From positions 4,030,001-4,094,000 of the forward strand of contig CP066552.1 of assembly GCA_016415585.1 (NCBI GenBank): a DNA stretch of 64,000 nucleotides, in the 5' to 3' direction. The stretch is from Pectobacterium carotovorum (lineage in GTDB: Bacteria; Pseudomonadota; Gammaproteobacteria; Enterobacterales; Enterobacteriaceae). The notes below the pieces were generated by a model that saw only the letters and a list, made by a program, of their open reading frames with translations, searched no databases and had not been told where the DNA came from. The position numbers and the translations under genes were made by a program. This document shows, one piece after another, positions 49,501 through 58,561 of the stretch; position 1 is the first letter of the stretch; every line of letters begins with the position of its first letter.

Positions 49501-52144
49501 ATACCGCTGTAGAGGCATCAAATAGATAGGCTGCCACAGTTTTTCCCTGTGTACCATCGACCACGGTAGGGCCCTTACCCATTTGGAAGCAACTATAGTT
49601 TTGTATGACAGTGTGTGAAAGAGTCGTTGTAGCAAATTGGTCTCTGACCACCCAGGCTTTGAGGGTCATAGTGTCCCCCCATACCCCGGAATAGGTAATG
49701 AAGCACTTATCGGCGACCAGACCACCCCCAATGTTTTCGGCGGTATAAATTTGCTGAGCGTTCAACTGAGTTTCAGTGCTCGCGACGCCATTCCTTAGAT
49801 TCGTCACATAGGTATTGCCGGAGAACTGATAGATCAGAAAATCGCTGTGTAGAAGACGTGCCGTGCTTGCATCAGTGTTGGTAAACGTTCTGGAAATGTT
49901 GCGTATGTTGCTATAGGTGCCATCGCTTGCCTGATAATAGATCGTGTTATTTATCAAGACATACCGATTCTTTTCCGCTTTATTATTGTCGATGGAAACA
50001 ATTGGGATACCAGTTACAGCGGGTATATTATTGAGGCTGGTTACAGCTGACCACCGACCTGTACTGGCCACGGATGAAGCGTCATATGCAATCAAATCGT
50101 AGGATATTGCTCCTCCTGTGGCCGCTCGCTTTCTAACGACGCGGTCAACACCGTAAGCCACGGGGGTTAAAGATGCTTGCCCTGTTGCATTTAAAGTGCT
50201 GATATCTTGATTGTTCCAGAGGCTACCATCATAACGGAATAAGTTTTGACCAATGTAGATATCTGCATTATTTACATATGCGATAGGCTCAGTGGTTCCG
50301 CTAGGTAATGTTATTGAGCTTAAATTCGTGAGGTTCAATACCGAAAAGTCGCTCGGCCAGTTGATCACTGAGTCCACGTACGAGGTGCCCACGGACGGGA
50401 GCACTCCACTATAGCGAAGATAAGTGAAAGCTGCGGATGCTTGAAGATTTATCTCGCTTACATCATAAGAGGGAGATGAGATGGTTTTGCGAACAGTTTG
50501 CCAAATGAGTGACGCATTCTGCCATCGCAATTTTAAAGTCAGCGCCTTGCCTGCACTGCCTATACTGTTATTTATAGAACCTGTTATCAGGTAATTACCT
50601 TTGGAGGCTAGGTTACAGACTATATTTCCTGGTGTGCTCTCTAAAATTTCAACTGGCTGTTGTACAAAGGCGCCACTCATCCAACTGACTACATTCAGTT
50701 TGCTACTCGTACTCCCAAGAACCGCGATGAAATTATCTTCTGCAGTAACTAATAATGGTTCACCACTGGTAACGTCTATGACTAAACCATCCGAATTGCC
50801 TTCCCAAACTGCAGTGCTATTGTCCGACCGCCTAAAACAATAAATTCGAGTATTGACTGCAAACCCAACGATGTAAGAAGACAGTGCTGGTGAAATACCA
50901 TTGTAAGCTGTCAAATTACCCACCGGAAAATCGAAGGTTTTTGCCAACGACCAAAAACCGGACCATTGATAGATTTGTGCGACACCACTGTTGTCACTGC
51001 CAAACCAAGTCACTAAGAACTGATAATCCTTGATCCAAAAGCGTGGTTTGGAATAGGTAACACCAGACTTAGATGGTCTGGTTAGAGTCATGCTGACACA
51101 TGAGTTTGATGGTGTGACGCTTTGATACTCAAAGTCGATCTCTCCACCATCTGGGGTGACAACACTGGTCATCGCACCGTAACTTATAGTGGTATTGTCC
51201 GATCCGTAGTTAAACAACGTATTAGGCAGAGAATTATCGCCTGTATTAACGATTGTGATCCCGCTGAGTACACGTTTGGTGAACGATTGACTGCCAATAA
51301 ACTTTGACTTGTCGTAATCAAATCTCACTTTGTAGATATAAGTTGAGTCTTTAGTGGCAAGCGTAATGTCGCTGAGATAGTTCTCTTCAAATCTGTATTG
51401 CGAACAGTTTGGTACCGTAATATCAGGGTTGGAAAACTCCTCAGGGTATTTGGGCATGTAGTTAAAAGTAGCTATTTGCCCACTCGGCGACTGAATTGAC
51501 TTCAGATAAACGGCTCTTGTATAGGCTAATCCATTAGTTCCTATTGCCACATCAACAAAACTGTAGGTATACGAGACTTTGTTATTCCACAAATCGGTAA
51601 TTGATTTTAGATGCCACGCCGTTGTGACGGCAGATTGCCCAGTCGTTTGTGCACTGTTGCCGACCCAATTATTCCAAATGACAGATTTCGAACGATATCC
51701 GGTTAGTTGTTTATCATCACCGAAAATATAACGGTTGCCGTTCTCCTTGGTGACGACAAAATGGTCTGATTGAATAACGTACGATACAAGCCATGCCGTC
51801 TTGATTTTGGTGCTATAGACTCGCGTTGAACCATTATCACTTTCCAGTTCCAGTCCGTAAAATGTCCCACCATCGTTCAGATAATAGTCAACAGACCCAT
51901 CGCTATAATTCCAATTGGGTAACGCTACAATTGAGCATGACTCGATCCACCAACCCAGACCGAGTACCGAGGTTGGAGCTAAAAGATTGTCTTTAACAAC
52001 GCTGGATTGAACATTACTTGAATATCCAATCGAGAATGGAATAGTCGTTCCCCCTATCGATGCCATTTCTAGCACAGGGAAGCTAAAACTCAGATTACCG
52101 TTGTAATGATTAACAGCACTTTTTAGCTCTTCCAGACTTAGCAT
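43541..52144 (-). CDS. Giant Rhs/YD-repeat protein with lectin-like inserts and toxin-like C-terminal domain
   Basis: This 2,867-residue protein begins without a signal peptide: MLSLEELKSAVNHYNGNLSF then a PFSIGYSSN and VLGLGWWIES pattern, the N-terminal Rhs-core motif found in SpvB/Bacteroidetes-type YD proteins. Residues about 330-900 look like a beta-propeller-type segment. Jelly-roll/CBM-like modules lie around 1130-1290 and again near 2270-2420 (SGSALGRYEYLKYTGYL), and a LamG-like module around 1380-1520. YD-type repeats fill the rest (TQYQYDAVDRM, VISYSYDVNGNVVSKKE, YSYDAQGSVS, ISYDPNGNL). The core ends atypically at SPYGEQL and LRRFLNAPYIFSVNTADNY. The last 287 residues (43544-44404) are a distinct domain. 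The ATG at 52144 with GGAGAG before it is used; a GTG at 52171 is in frame. Confidence 0.88.
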   Translation of the reverse strand: MLSLEELKSAVNHYNGNLSFSFPVLEMASIGGTTIPFSIGYSSNVQSSVVKDNLLAPTSVLGLGWWIESCSIVALPNWNYSDGSVDYYLNDGGTFYGLELESDNGSTRVYSTKIKTAWLVSYVIQSDHFVVTKENGNRYIFGDDKQLTGYRSKSVIWNNWVGNSAQTTGQSAVTTAWHLKSITDLWNNKVSYTYSFVDVAIGTNGLAYTRAVYLKSIQSPSGQIATFNYMPKYPEEFSNPDITVPNCSQYRFEENYLSDITLATKDSTYIYKVRFDYDKSKFIGSQSFTKRVLSGITIVNTGDNSLPNTLFNYGSDNTTISYGAMTSVVTPDGGEIDFEYQSVTPSNSCVSMTLTRPSKSGVTYSKPRFWIKDYQFLVTWFGSDNSGVAQIYQWSGFWSLAKTFDFPVGNLTAYNGISPALSSYIVGFAVNTRIYCFRRSDNSTAVWEGNSDGLVIDVTSGEPLLVTAEDNFIAVLGSTSSKLNVVSWMSGAFVQQPVEILESTPGNIVCNLASKGNYLITGSINNSIGSAGKALTLKLRWQNASLIWQTVRKTISSPSYDVSEINLQASAAFTYLRYSGVLPSVGTSYVDSVINWPSDFSVLNLTNLSSITLPSGTTEPIAYVNNADIYIGQNLFRYDGSLWNNQDISTLNATGQASLTPVAYGVDRVVRKRAATGGAISYDLIAYDASSVASTGRWSAVTSLNNIPAVTGIPIVSIDNNKAEKNRYVLINNTIYYQASDGTYSNIRNISRTFTNTDASTARLLHSDFLIYQFSGNTYVTNLRNGVASTETQLNAQQIYTAENIGGGLVADKCFITYSGVWGDTMTLKAWVVRDQFATTTLSHTVIQNYSCFQMGKGPTVVDGTQGKTVAAYLFDASTAVSSPSGTAVGFNHSAMAEGTLAISDAASTPYGKVDYYFFNGLLASNSPSSPYPTDGSNTNVVNNLKFLAGQRYQSQTTKYLSASNTLSVIAETINYLNVMSFSPSTNVTGYYAQTYKTVSSLNNVPKTTSYTFKTDSGFPASISTTYYDAVGTVVTTTQILSYAYEKYTDLLAKNLLLPIVETITQSNAITISDSITTWNNNWPSGGAFWGEYETYEATQAVPAAFNRWTDNQSPLSAGWKLTNRVEDRNSVGTAMYSVDAIGRVSSSLFDNENNFLVTSFQNSNCYAGEGNYFGFEPYENSSGWIYVGSSISANTVTGEAYAGSRSLRVVSSTSASKLGPYNRFKPNDQDRIYQFSAYVQTGSNFSSVPGECLWQISIYNGSTQVGNSITLNFVATLGTWSNISQLIDLPAIRKANGIPANTLLDIHVFAYNLKAGVDVFVDCLMFSAIDATCNAQVYDASLNLVTAALSNNGQSTQYVRDIYNRVVSEVSSGNIVKSIGAFKQSRAITGTSIYNPSYPNSQLNIQSVIGGSYHNFEASDAIQWALAPGFTISDGKLSFDEAHAGTQVPPLGSKAQLNQFGQYSFAAYVKVSPRNPALIPNTGIGANNLYVYWDNSNNQKRWNLCYNSGSGVQTILSKTGVGYQNDLLLLVVDNLVSFYVDGVEIFSYNMNQQSNSARPDGTFFLSLDNSADFSELCISYNPKISLSFFDGAGKNFQTLHLMDGSSVLAAGYVMDEKGTPAYKKNPASHAIDIKGNLFNGSQEDYLPNDPAGGQMSLSTYLSAQGGYQYDQYAFESSPLGRVVAIGQPGASYSIAGGNATTISYASHINTDPMRGIVPDAVAGNYMLVSMVTPNNVNVYQLKNNLGQIIAQKTVSNSVTLMTQTLYNSAGQVIELRSANYFSPPAGTVATDWVETNSYNFLGLLASSNTANTGTTQYQYDAVDRMRFSMDAQGASLSPVRINYVKYDTLNRPIENGYIQDTNVNWSNVSGHVNDQSWPGTGVNYSWYQRFYYDYNPEKINESNSVEFLIGRVWQSQLNPKRDGTSLNVISYSYDVNGNVVSKKEKVADYNSVSYLSTYRYNVLNSLTSITYPRSLGNDGNPVGPAFEVTYVYNRLGQLAGVGNSGSGSELVDPDNPITGPEGAYASYSYDAQGSVSTEVFNNAYADRTITRVYTRNEAGWLTSSSGEFYAQQLTYDIGGYNGAKYYNGYIASSLSNYINSYKDPTKVEAFLSAGCQTDHWQFKYNQTGNILTAYNSKDSIDQSLSLGASGGEISYDPNGNLLQVPRGGLSESYIYNDSTGKNQKGRVQSVSDALNITNNFSANLPSGWQIGSSNKGPSSSSIVNSPSGSGVTPSAKCLMLSGSALGRYEYLKYTGYLNPNSNGKYTLSFTVKTDANLGNLPGDCGWYIELISQGKVVAKAPIQAIPTGSSNWQTVSNNQIDLKSLFTIDAMSVELTAFNLVLINAKSSESSATGPSLWITDITFSGGGLKGNYSYDSNGFVNAIDSMSISNLSYIPETNQLTGATLTGGRALTLTQSYNDKGSPLCETITSGSTITKKITLSGPSGEPLLSIIDNGSSTTSFKTIYGVNGEIAHQTDSNTVYLLRDNQLSPRVLVDQDANLVGKYCYSPYGEQLLSPEGDGVDRQFSGNLYLKELELYSVNQRLFSAALRRFLNAPYIFSVNTADNYAIPNARPNGRALTPASYPSMHSSISEWLKDSIFTNRRNLHELNAIKRQDLSLWDWLIYAPGWFLLPYTKFSPTEIAAAGINSLPHYFARLQGNSIKILVEGWRGTMNAFIGGHAGHAAFMAGTAVKKLVIQTGKETFYFLKDTYNQIQRLNQDARDFRRDLASQVWIKNSYRHSYWMCTFTQELGASFSSDVGYAHEYSHIDLTIEGPYDSIVDKINNLVGIKLGLINGGNCSALVEQAWKDGALAWAWNYAEVDGIYRPVNSNLQKPLDLLYQRYGELPSFNSYDLNILRLENINLPG
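43730..43930 (-). other. Toxin-like C-terminal module of the giant Rhs protein
   Basis: This segment reads NSYRHSYWMCTFTQELGASF, then DVGYAHEYSHIDL and DSIVDKINNLVGIKLG. The spacing R-H-x-Y-W, T-x-E-L-G, A-H-E and D-x-x-N-N-x-V-G resembles a small domain that I remember from C-termini of Rhs and other polymorphic toxins (annotated DUF6973-like). The identification is from memory and not verified. It sits within a 287-residue tail that also has a hydrophobic glycine-rich stretch upstream. Confidence 0.45.
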
Positions 52145-52171
52145 GTTACTCTCCGTTGATAGCCTGATCAC

Positions 52172-55100
52172 TTAGTCCAATTTGAAATGTGTCGTTGTCG
52201 GTCTTGCTGGTCGTGTTGAGCTTGACTCAGGCCCACGAACGCGGGTTGTAGCATTTACGCCTCTACTTGCAGAGACGTTTCTGAATCTCACACCTGAACC
52301 TGAACCAGAACTGCCTGGCGGATACGCACTTGGCGACATTTCTTGGTTTGGAATCTCAAACATTTCAGTTCCAGGCTCTTCTTGCGCTAAAGGCCTATAA
52401 CCAGACCGACCATTTAGTCGATTGAACAGTCCACGCCACCCACTTGCGGCCCTGCCTAAAATACCCGCACCAGCAGCGGGAACTCCAAAGCCAGCGGAGG
52501 TAAGTCCAAGACCAATACCTACACCCAAACCTACAGCCGCAACACCAATAGCCGCGCCTTTCACCACCCAGCGGCCTACTTTGCCGATGGCATCCCATAC
52601 ATCACTGAAAAAGCCAAGCCCTGTTGGATCCGCATATTGCAAAGGATTACCCAAGGCGTAACTGTAGCGATTAAGTGTTTGGGGGTTAAAGCCGTCACCT
52701 ATGTAGATGTCACGCCCAACAAATCGATAAATCTCAGGAAGGTAATAGCGTGAGCGCATGTATAGCAACCCAGTTTCATCTGTGGTCACACCTAACATAC
52801 CTGCAAAACGGAAGGGGTTGTCTGTATTACCAACACTTGCCGCTAACTCTCCATAAGGACCATAAGCGTATCGGTCCGTGATACGGCCGGAATTATCAGC
52901 TAGTGCAATCACATTACCGATGAAATCGTCTAGGTATAAATTGTAGCTCCCATTCTCGTCAGTTCTCGAAATCAGATTTTGTCCGTAAACGTACTTAGCT
53001 AAAATATGATTGTCTGGATCGGTAACAGCCAACAAGCGGTTCAAACCTTGGTTGCCGTTTGCGCTAATCCCTATCTCGGTTCCATAGGCGACACCCATTG
53101 AGCTGATGGTAGTGCCAAAAGTATCTAAATAGTTACTGGCGTAAGGGCGGTTTGCAGACAGTGAGAAATAAGCTTGTGGGTCTTGCACAAATCGGGTTGT
53201 TTTAGCATCAGATACACTTTCAACACGAAGCCCATCACCGTCATAGGTATAGGTATAATCGCCCGCTGTTTTCAACTGATTGAATATGTTGTAGGTGAAA
53301 TGGTTTGGCATCGTAGGAACGCTAAGAATATTGCCGTCAGCGTCGTATGTAAGTAATTCACCATTAATTGCGGTTAGCCGGTCTCCTTCGTAGGAAAATG
53401 ATGTGCTCTGTATTGCTTGGCTACTGGATAGTGGCAATATTTCGGTCGAAGTGGCAACTCGACCATAATCGTCAAAAGTATACGAGCCATACGCTAATAA
53501 CGTCTCTCCACAGGTAGTTTCCTTGGATTGCAACCTACCTGCCTGGTCAAACACTGTGTAAACATTAATATTTCCTGGTAGATGCGTAGTCTGTAAAAAG
53601 CCGTTAGGGTAATAAATGTATGTCGTTAGATTCTCATTAAAATCAGTTACAGTCCTCAATCGCTGTAGGTTATCGTATGTATAACTAACCGTCGTGTCGT
53701 CAGGGTAACCAACTGTTAATACCTGATTTGAAGCCGAATATGTGTAACTTACCGTGTTTCCGTAGAGATCTGTCCTAGTTTGAAGTCGGTTAATGGGGTC
53801 GAAGGTTTGAGCGATGTTTACTTCAGTGGTATTAAGCTTAGTGAATAGTCTATTGCCATTGCCATCAAGAGTGAAATCAATAGAGCTGCCATCAGGTAAT
53901 GTGGTGGATACAAAGCGACCAGCAATGTCGTAGCCGTAGGTCAACGTTTGCGCTTTTGCGTTGGTGAGACTTGCAAGTAGATTGCGCTCATTATAGGTGT
54001 ACAATGTAGTGCCACCGGAAAAACTCTCCTCCATGAGTTGTCCTAACCCATTATAAAAGTAGGTCGACTGTACACTGCCATAACTACTTACTTCAGCTTT
54101 CAATAGCTGTTTAACCGCGTCATAAGCGTAGACAGTGGTACTTTGTACGGCGACGCCATTGAGATTTTCTTCTGTAGCAATCAAGCGATTGACCGCGTCA
54201 TAACTAAAGTAGCTACTTATTGCTGCCGTTCCGCTGCCAGCGGTGTAGCATACGGTGTTACCGTAACTATCTAAAAATCTTGAAAACTTTTTGCCAGTTG
54301 GCTCTGTGGTTTGTATATGACGCACATTTTTGCCGCTTTTACTGTCGGACTCGATGCTGTAAGCATAGAAGGCACTATATCCTGATTGATCTGTTTTAAC
54401 CGTTGCCATGCCTGCAGCGTTGTATTGCGTAATGACAGTGTAATTAGTTACCGAGTCATTTTGTTCTTTAGGTTGGGTAACGGTTACTTTTAATGTTGAA
54501 CCGTCTTGCTGCATAGGTATGACCTCGTAGCTTATCCTGGTCGTAACATCTGCAGTGCCTGCCTCATGCTGCACGGTCGATAAAATAAGGCGACTGTATA
54601 TATCCCGTACTTCTAGTTGCTGATAGTTCATACCATCTATTGATGGGGTGAAATACGTGGTTTGTTGGTTATAAACCTCACCTGATGCTTCTTTGACACT
54701 GCTGTAGCTAGTTGCCCATATATTCTGATTGCCATCGGTGAAGCTGATTGGTCTGTTGATGTTGTCGTATCTAAAAGATTCGCTATAAAGTGGAGCTGCT
54801 GAAGCCGAGGTGATGTAGTTCACACCTATTTTTCTGTTCTCACGATCGTATTGATATCGAGTGATTGCAGAGACTCCGTTGACAGGTGGATACGTAATAG
54901 TTTCCAGCAATAAATCCTCAGTGTAGGCATAGGTTATCGTGTTTCCAGCGACGTCTGTTTCCGACTGAAGTTGCCCTGAATTGGTATAGGTGTACATAGT
55001 TGAGAACGGGTTGCTTGCGGGCTGATCTTTAAAAAATACTTGCGAAGTGTCGATACGGCCGGTTTTTGGGTCGAGGACATAGACATCCTTTCTAATCACT

Positions 55101-58100
55101 GTTGAATTGACATCAGTGACCACTGTTGAAGTAAGCCTTCCGTAGTTATCAAATTCATAGCTGGTTTTATTGCTGTACGGATCTACTACATAATCAATGT
55201 CGCCATTACTTTTATAATTAAACTGCCATACGTTACCGAGTGAGTCTATTTTGGTCGCAATCTCGCCTTTGAAACCACCAATTTTATATGTATAAGTAGT
55301 AACGCCCCCTCCCGGAGAAGTCACGGTCTGTAATGTGTTATCACTGTTATAGGTATATCTGGTGACATTACCGTAGATATCGGTCTCGGTCAGCTTATTG
55401 TTGTTATCGTCATAAGTGTAATGCTCTTGCCCTCCATCCGCATAGGTTACTGTTTGTAAAAACCCTACACCGGTATATTGATAGGACGTTGTGTTGCCTT
55501 TCACTGTCGTACTGGGAATAGCTGGACCTTCGTAAACCGTCACTGATGCCAGTTGGTTATTGCCGTTAAACGATTTGTAAATAGCTTGAATATTGCCGTT
55601 GCCGATATCTATTTTACTGTAGAGCGTTGTTAAATTTGCTTTTTGATTTATTGTCCTCGTGGTCACCCCTAAACGGTCTGTAAAATCTGTTTGTAAACAA
55701 TCGACACCGTTATAGGTTATGTCTTGATAAGTAAATGTGGTCTGATAGTTTTCACCATGTGCTGTAGCGCGAGCGTCTTTTTGTGTAATGACCCGATTTT
55801 TATTGTCGTATGTGTTTGTGATAAAGGTATACCCATCAACATCTACCGTTGTTCTCATAAGCGAACGAGCATAGTAAGTGAAGCTCATCGTCTTATTGTT
55901 CATATCGGTAAAACTGATTAAATCACCATTTGCATAGGCCAAGCTGACTGTGACCGCAGTGCCACCAAGTAAAGATATACTTTGAATTCTTCCATTGTCA
56001 GATGAAGTCGAATAATAACGAATAGAAAAACCACGGCCTGAGACTTGGTCAACTACGGAAGTTAAGAGGCTATTTGTGTAATTTAAGTTGGTCGCATTGC
56101 CAATGGGTGATTGAATTTGCTGTAGAACACCGTTGCTATCAAAAAGAAATTTAGTTTGGTTTGCCTGTGTTAGCTCGTACTGTAATTGGTTATTAACATA
56201 GAGGCTTGAACCATTGTTGGCTCCAACTATGGGATAATTGCCTGTTATCGAGCTGGGTACGCTATAAGTGAAAACTTGGCCATTGCCTAATTTCACGTAA
56301 GCATGTTTATTATCAACAGACTTTAAAATGTAGCTGTTAAAAATATGATCCCAGCGATTCCCCACAGGAATATTTCTACCAGGTGGAGTATCACTTGGTA
56401 GCGCAATTTCAGTATTGTAAAACAACTCAAAATTGAGCTCGTTTATAGTATTTGCACTTAGAGCTATAAAATTGTAGCCGTAAGAGCCGTTGGCGACAGA
56501 AACAGGATCACCCTTGTTGTCAGATCCTGGTGGATTGACTGGAGGGCTTGGTGCTGGCGTACCTGTATCGACACAACTTGCTTCAGACCACGGACCATCA
56601 GTGAGTCCAGTGGCTGTGCCACAAACCGTAACACAATAATGTTTTCCAAGGCTAACACCCGAGGTGCTTGCATTAATGACTGTGCTAGTCCCTGTTCCTC
56701 CGGAGAATGTTCGATCATAGTTATCGGGCCCAGTGATCCGCACCTTGTAGACGATACTCACTCCACTGATTGTTAACGCAGACCAATTGATTGTGATGTT
56801 GCCATTACTATCCGATGTCGCGCTCACCCCCACCACTTGTGGTATTTGGCTGCCAAGAGTTATTGATTGTGGAGCTGACCAAAGAGAAAGGTTGCCGCCC
56901 TCAACTGCTTGAACTTTGACTGTATAAGAGCTACCCGTTGTCAGGCCTGTAAAAGTTTTACTTTGAGTTGTACTGGTATAAGTAGCTCCAGTAGGATTAG
57001 GTAATATCGACAAGTTATAGAGGTTAGCTGAACCCCCATACTGGTACGAAGCCGTAATAGAGAGATTGGCGATATCTTGCGTGAGCGGATTTAGTGTAGG
57101 TCCTACCAATGTAGTTAGGGTTACATCTTGACTGACAAAGGTACCAAGGTTTCCGCCTTTCACCCCCTTAATTGCGACAGTGTAAGTGGTATCCTGAAGT
57201 CCACTGCTTATGACTACCGTGTAACCGCTAGAGGTTTTATTGAGGTAGTAGCTACCGAGCAAACTGCTGTCACTTTTTCTGACAACTCGCACATAGTAGT
57301 CCGTGTCTGAAGCACCTGAGAACTGAATAGTAAGTGTTGCTGGAGTTCCACCAGCATTGTATTGCGTTGTAATTTGACTGGCTGGTGTTGGTGTACTTAG
57401 TTCACTTAATGGCCCAAAAGACCCAGACGACGATGCTGACACTTGTAAAGATGTTGCCGTTGTGGCGTTCAGATAGGACGTCAGGTCAAATTGATAAGGC
57501 TGAGATTCGATTGGACTGCCTGAAGCTACACTATTGATGTAGGTTTGATAAACGCTTGCCTGATCAACAGCTGTCCAGGTTGCGGTAAGCTGAGAGTTGG
57601 CATAAGCGCTGGTTATATCAGTCACCAATAAATTAATCGGGACCGCTTCAGAGGTAGTACTCCATTCACCATAAATATCGTCCGATGAAATAGCTCGTAT
57701 CTGTGCCTTGTAGACCTTGTTAAGTGGAGCCAGTGCAACACTATAAGGCTGATTATTTTGATAATTTAAGTTCGAAATGTTTTCTATAATTTCGCCGTCA
57801 GTCGTTATCAGTTGTAATTGGTATGTGGCTGCACTACTGACTTCAGTCCAAGACGCCAGCATATAGTCCTGCCTGCCAGTAGGCAGTTGTCTAAAAGACA
57901 AATCAGATGCAACAAACGTCGAACCATGTAAGGTTCCTGAATCGCTTGCAGAAGACAAACCCCACCACAAAAATAATCCGGCAAAATTACTATTAAGTCT
58001 GCGCTGCATCCAGGTCGCAATATTATTTGCTGTTCGTGGCGTGTCCCAAATTATAAATTCGGACATCTTTGCGACGATGCCCGTAGCGCCACCACCGAGT

Positions 58101-58549
58101 GCAATAGTCCCTCCGCTTGTCAAGCCAGACCCCGTGTATGAGAGCGCACCAATTGATTTATATAAAGATTGACCGTCCTTAAGTACCTCAACTGCAAAGT
58201 GATTAAATCCGCTGGGATACAACGTAATGGCAAAATGTGTCCAAACATCCTGATTTATGCAAACTCCGGTTGTTATCGACCCTCCGCTGGCATAGCTAAT
58301 TTGCACATTCGCTGGATTACTGATTGTTAGAGTCAATGCTTCAGAGCCTGAACCTGTTTGATAACGGCAGATTGTCCCTGTTACCGAACTCGTTTTAATC
58401 CATAGCGATAATGTGAAGCCATCCACAGGAAAATTGGTCAATGAATTACTTGTGACTGAATCAGTCGCGGTCAAATTTATCACGCTAACATCAGCTAAAA
58501 GACTGGTTTGGTAATCTAAAGTTAAACTGGGAGCGGCTGGAGCTGGCAT
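52172..58549 (-). CDS. Rhs-family protein with N-terminal LamG and fibronectin-III-like domains
   Basis: This 2,125-residue protein starts with a LamG/concanavalin-type domain (about 20-190; FPVDGFTLSLWIKTSS, WTHFAITLYP, MSEFIIWDTPRTANNIATWM). About five FnIII-like repeats follow (about 210-680; repeated YxV-x-A/V-x-G patterns). A DUF6531-like entry (KGDPVSVANGSYGYNF, about 690) leads into a long YD-repeat core with motifs such as TSYQYTGVGFLQTVTYADGG and VSYTYDNLQRLRTVTD. The core ends canonically with YDETG-like LLYMRSRYYLPEIYRFVGRD and NRYSYALGNPLQYADPTGL. The last 147 residues (52175-52615) form a variable tail: a glycine/alanine-rich hydrophobic helix region, then a Ser/Pro/Arg-rich end. 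I see no catalytic motif in the tail. The ATG follows the upstream gene by 12 bases and the stop precedes the next gene's ATG by 27. Confidence 0.9.
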   Translation of the reverse strand: MPAPAAPSLTLDYQTSLLADVSVINLTATDSVTSNSLTNFPVDGFTLSLWIKTSSVTGTICRYQTGSGSEALTLTISNPANVQISYASGGSITTGVCINQDVWTHFAITLYPSGFNHFAVEVLKDGQSLYKSIGALSYTGSGLTSGGTIALGGGATGIVAKMSEFIIWDTPRTANNIATWMQRRLNSNFAGLFLWWGLSSASDSGTLHGSTFVASDLSFRQLPTGRQDYMLASWTEVSSAATYQLQLITTDGEIIENISNLNYQNNQPYSVALAPLNKVYKAQIRAISSDDIYGEWSTTSEAVPINLLVTDITSAYANSQLTATWTAVDQASVYQTYINSVASGSPIESQPYQFDLTSYLNATTATSLQVSASSSGSFGPLSELSTPTPASQITTQYNAGGTPATLTIQFSGASDTDYYVRVVRKSDSSLLGSYYLNKTSSGYTVVISSGLQDTTYTVAIKGVKGGNLGTFVSQDVTLTTLVGPTLNPLTQDIANLSITASYQYGGSANLYNLSILPNPTGATYTSTTQSKTFTGLTTGSSYTVKVQAVEGGNLSLWSAPQSITLGSQIPQVVGVSATSDSNGNITINWSALTISGVSIVYKVRITGPDNYDRTFSGGTGTSTVINASTSGVSLGKHYCVTVCGTATGLTDGPWSEASCVDTGTPAPSPPVNPPGSDNKGDPVSVANGSYGYNFIALSANTINELNFELFYNTEIALPSDTPPGRNIPVGNRWDHIFNSYILKSVDNKHAYVKLGNGQVFTYSVPSSITGNYPIVGANNGSSLYVNNQLQYELTQANQTKFLFDSNGVLQQIQSPIGNATNLNYTNSLLTSVVDQVSGRGFSIRYYSTSSDNGRIQSISLLGGTAVTVSLAYANGDLISFTDMNNKTMSFTYYARSLMRTTVDVDGYTFITNTYDNKNRVITQKDARATAHGENYQTTFTYQDITYNGVDCLQTDFTDRLGVTTRTINQKANLTTLYSKIDIGNGNIQAIYKSFNGNNQLASVTVYEGPAIPSTTVKGNTTSYQYTGVGFLQTVTYADGGQEHYTYDDNNNKLTETDIYGNVTRYTYNSDNTLQTVTSPGGGVTTYTYKIGGFKGEIATKIDSLGNVWQFNYKSNGDIDYVVDPYSNKTSYEFDNYGRLTSTVVTDVNSTVIRKDVYVLDPKTGRIDTSQVFFKDQPASNPFSTMYTYTNSGQLQSETDVAGNTITYAYTEDLLLETITYPPVNGVSAITRYQYDRENRKIGVNYITSASAAPLYSESFRYDNINRPISFTDGNQNIWATSYSSVKEASGEVYNQQTTYFTPSIDGMNYQQLEVRDIYSRLILSTVQHEAGTADVTTRISYEVIPMQQDGSTLKVTVTQPKEQNDSVTNYTVITQYNAAGMATVKTDQSGYSAFYAYSIESDSKSGKNVRHIQTTEPTGKKFSRFLDSYGNTVCYTAGSGTAAISSYFSYDAVNRLIATEENLNGVAVQSTTVYAYDAVKQLLKAEVSSYGSVQSTYFYNGLGQLMEESFSGGTTLYTYNERNLLASLTNAKAQTLTYGYDIAGRFVSTTLPDGSSIDFTLDGNGNRLFTKLNTTEVNIAQTFDPINRLQTRTDLYGNTVSYTYSASNQVLTVGYPDDTTVSYTYDNLQRLRTVTDFNENLTTYIYYPNGFLQTTHLPGNINVYTVFDQAGRLQSKETTCGETLLAYGSYTFDDYGRVATSTEILPLSSSQAIQSTSFSYEGDRLTAINGELLTYDADGNILSVPTMPNHFTYNIFNQLKTAGDYTYTYDGDGLRVESVSDAKTTRFVQDPQAYFSLSANRPYASNYLDTFGTTISSMGVAYGTEIGISANGNQGLNRLLAVTDPDNHILAKYVYGQNLISRTDENGSYNLYLDDFIGNVIALADNSGRITDRYAYGPYGELAASVGNTDNPFRFAGMLGVTTDETGLLYMRSRYYLPEIYRFVGRDIYIGDGFNPQTLNRYSYALGNPLQYADPTGLGFFSDVWDAIGKVGRWVVKGAAIGVAAVGLGVGIGLGLTSAGFGVPAAGAGILGRAASGWRGLFNRLNGRSGYRPLAQEEPGTEMFEIPNQEMSPSAYPPGSSGSGSGVRFRNVSASRGVNATTRVRGPESSSTRPARPTTTHFKLD

Positions 58550-58561
58550 GGGTACGTTTCC

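Noticed and set aside
43541..58549. Assignment of the Rhs genes as a Tc insecticidal toxin (TcB/TcC)
   Set aside because: No clear SpvB and TcdB-middle domain order and no TcA-like gene are seen in the window; the LamG, CBM-like and FnIII modules are not typical of TcB/TcC.
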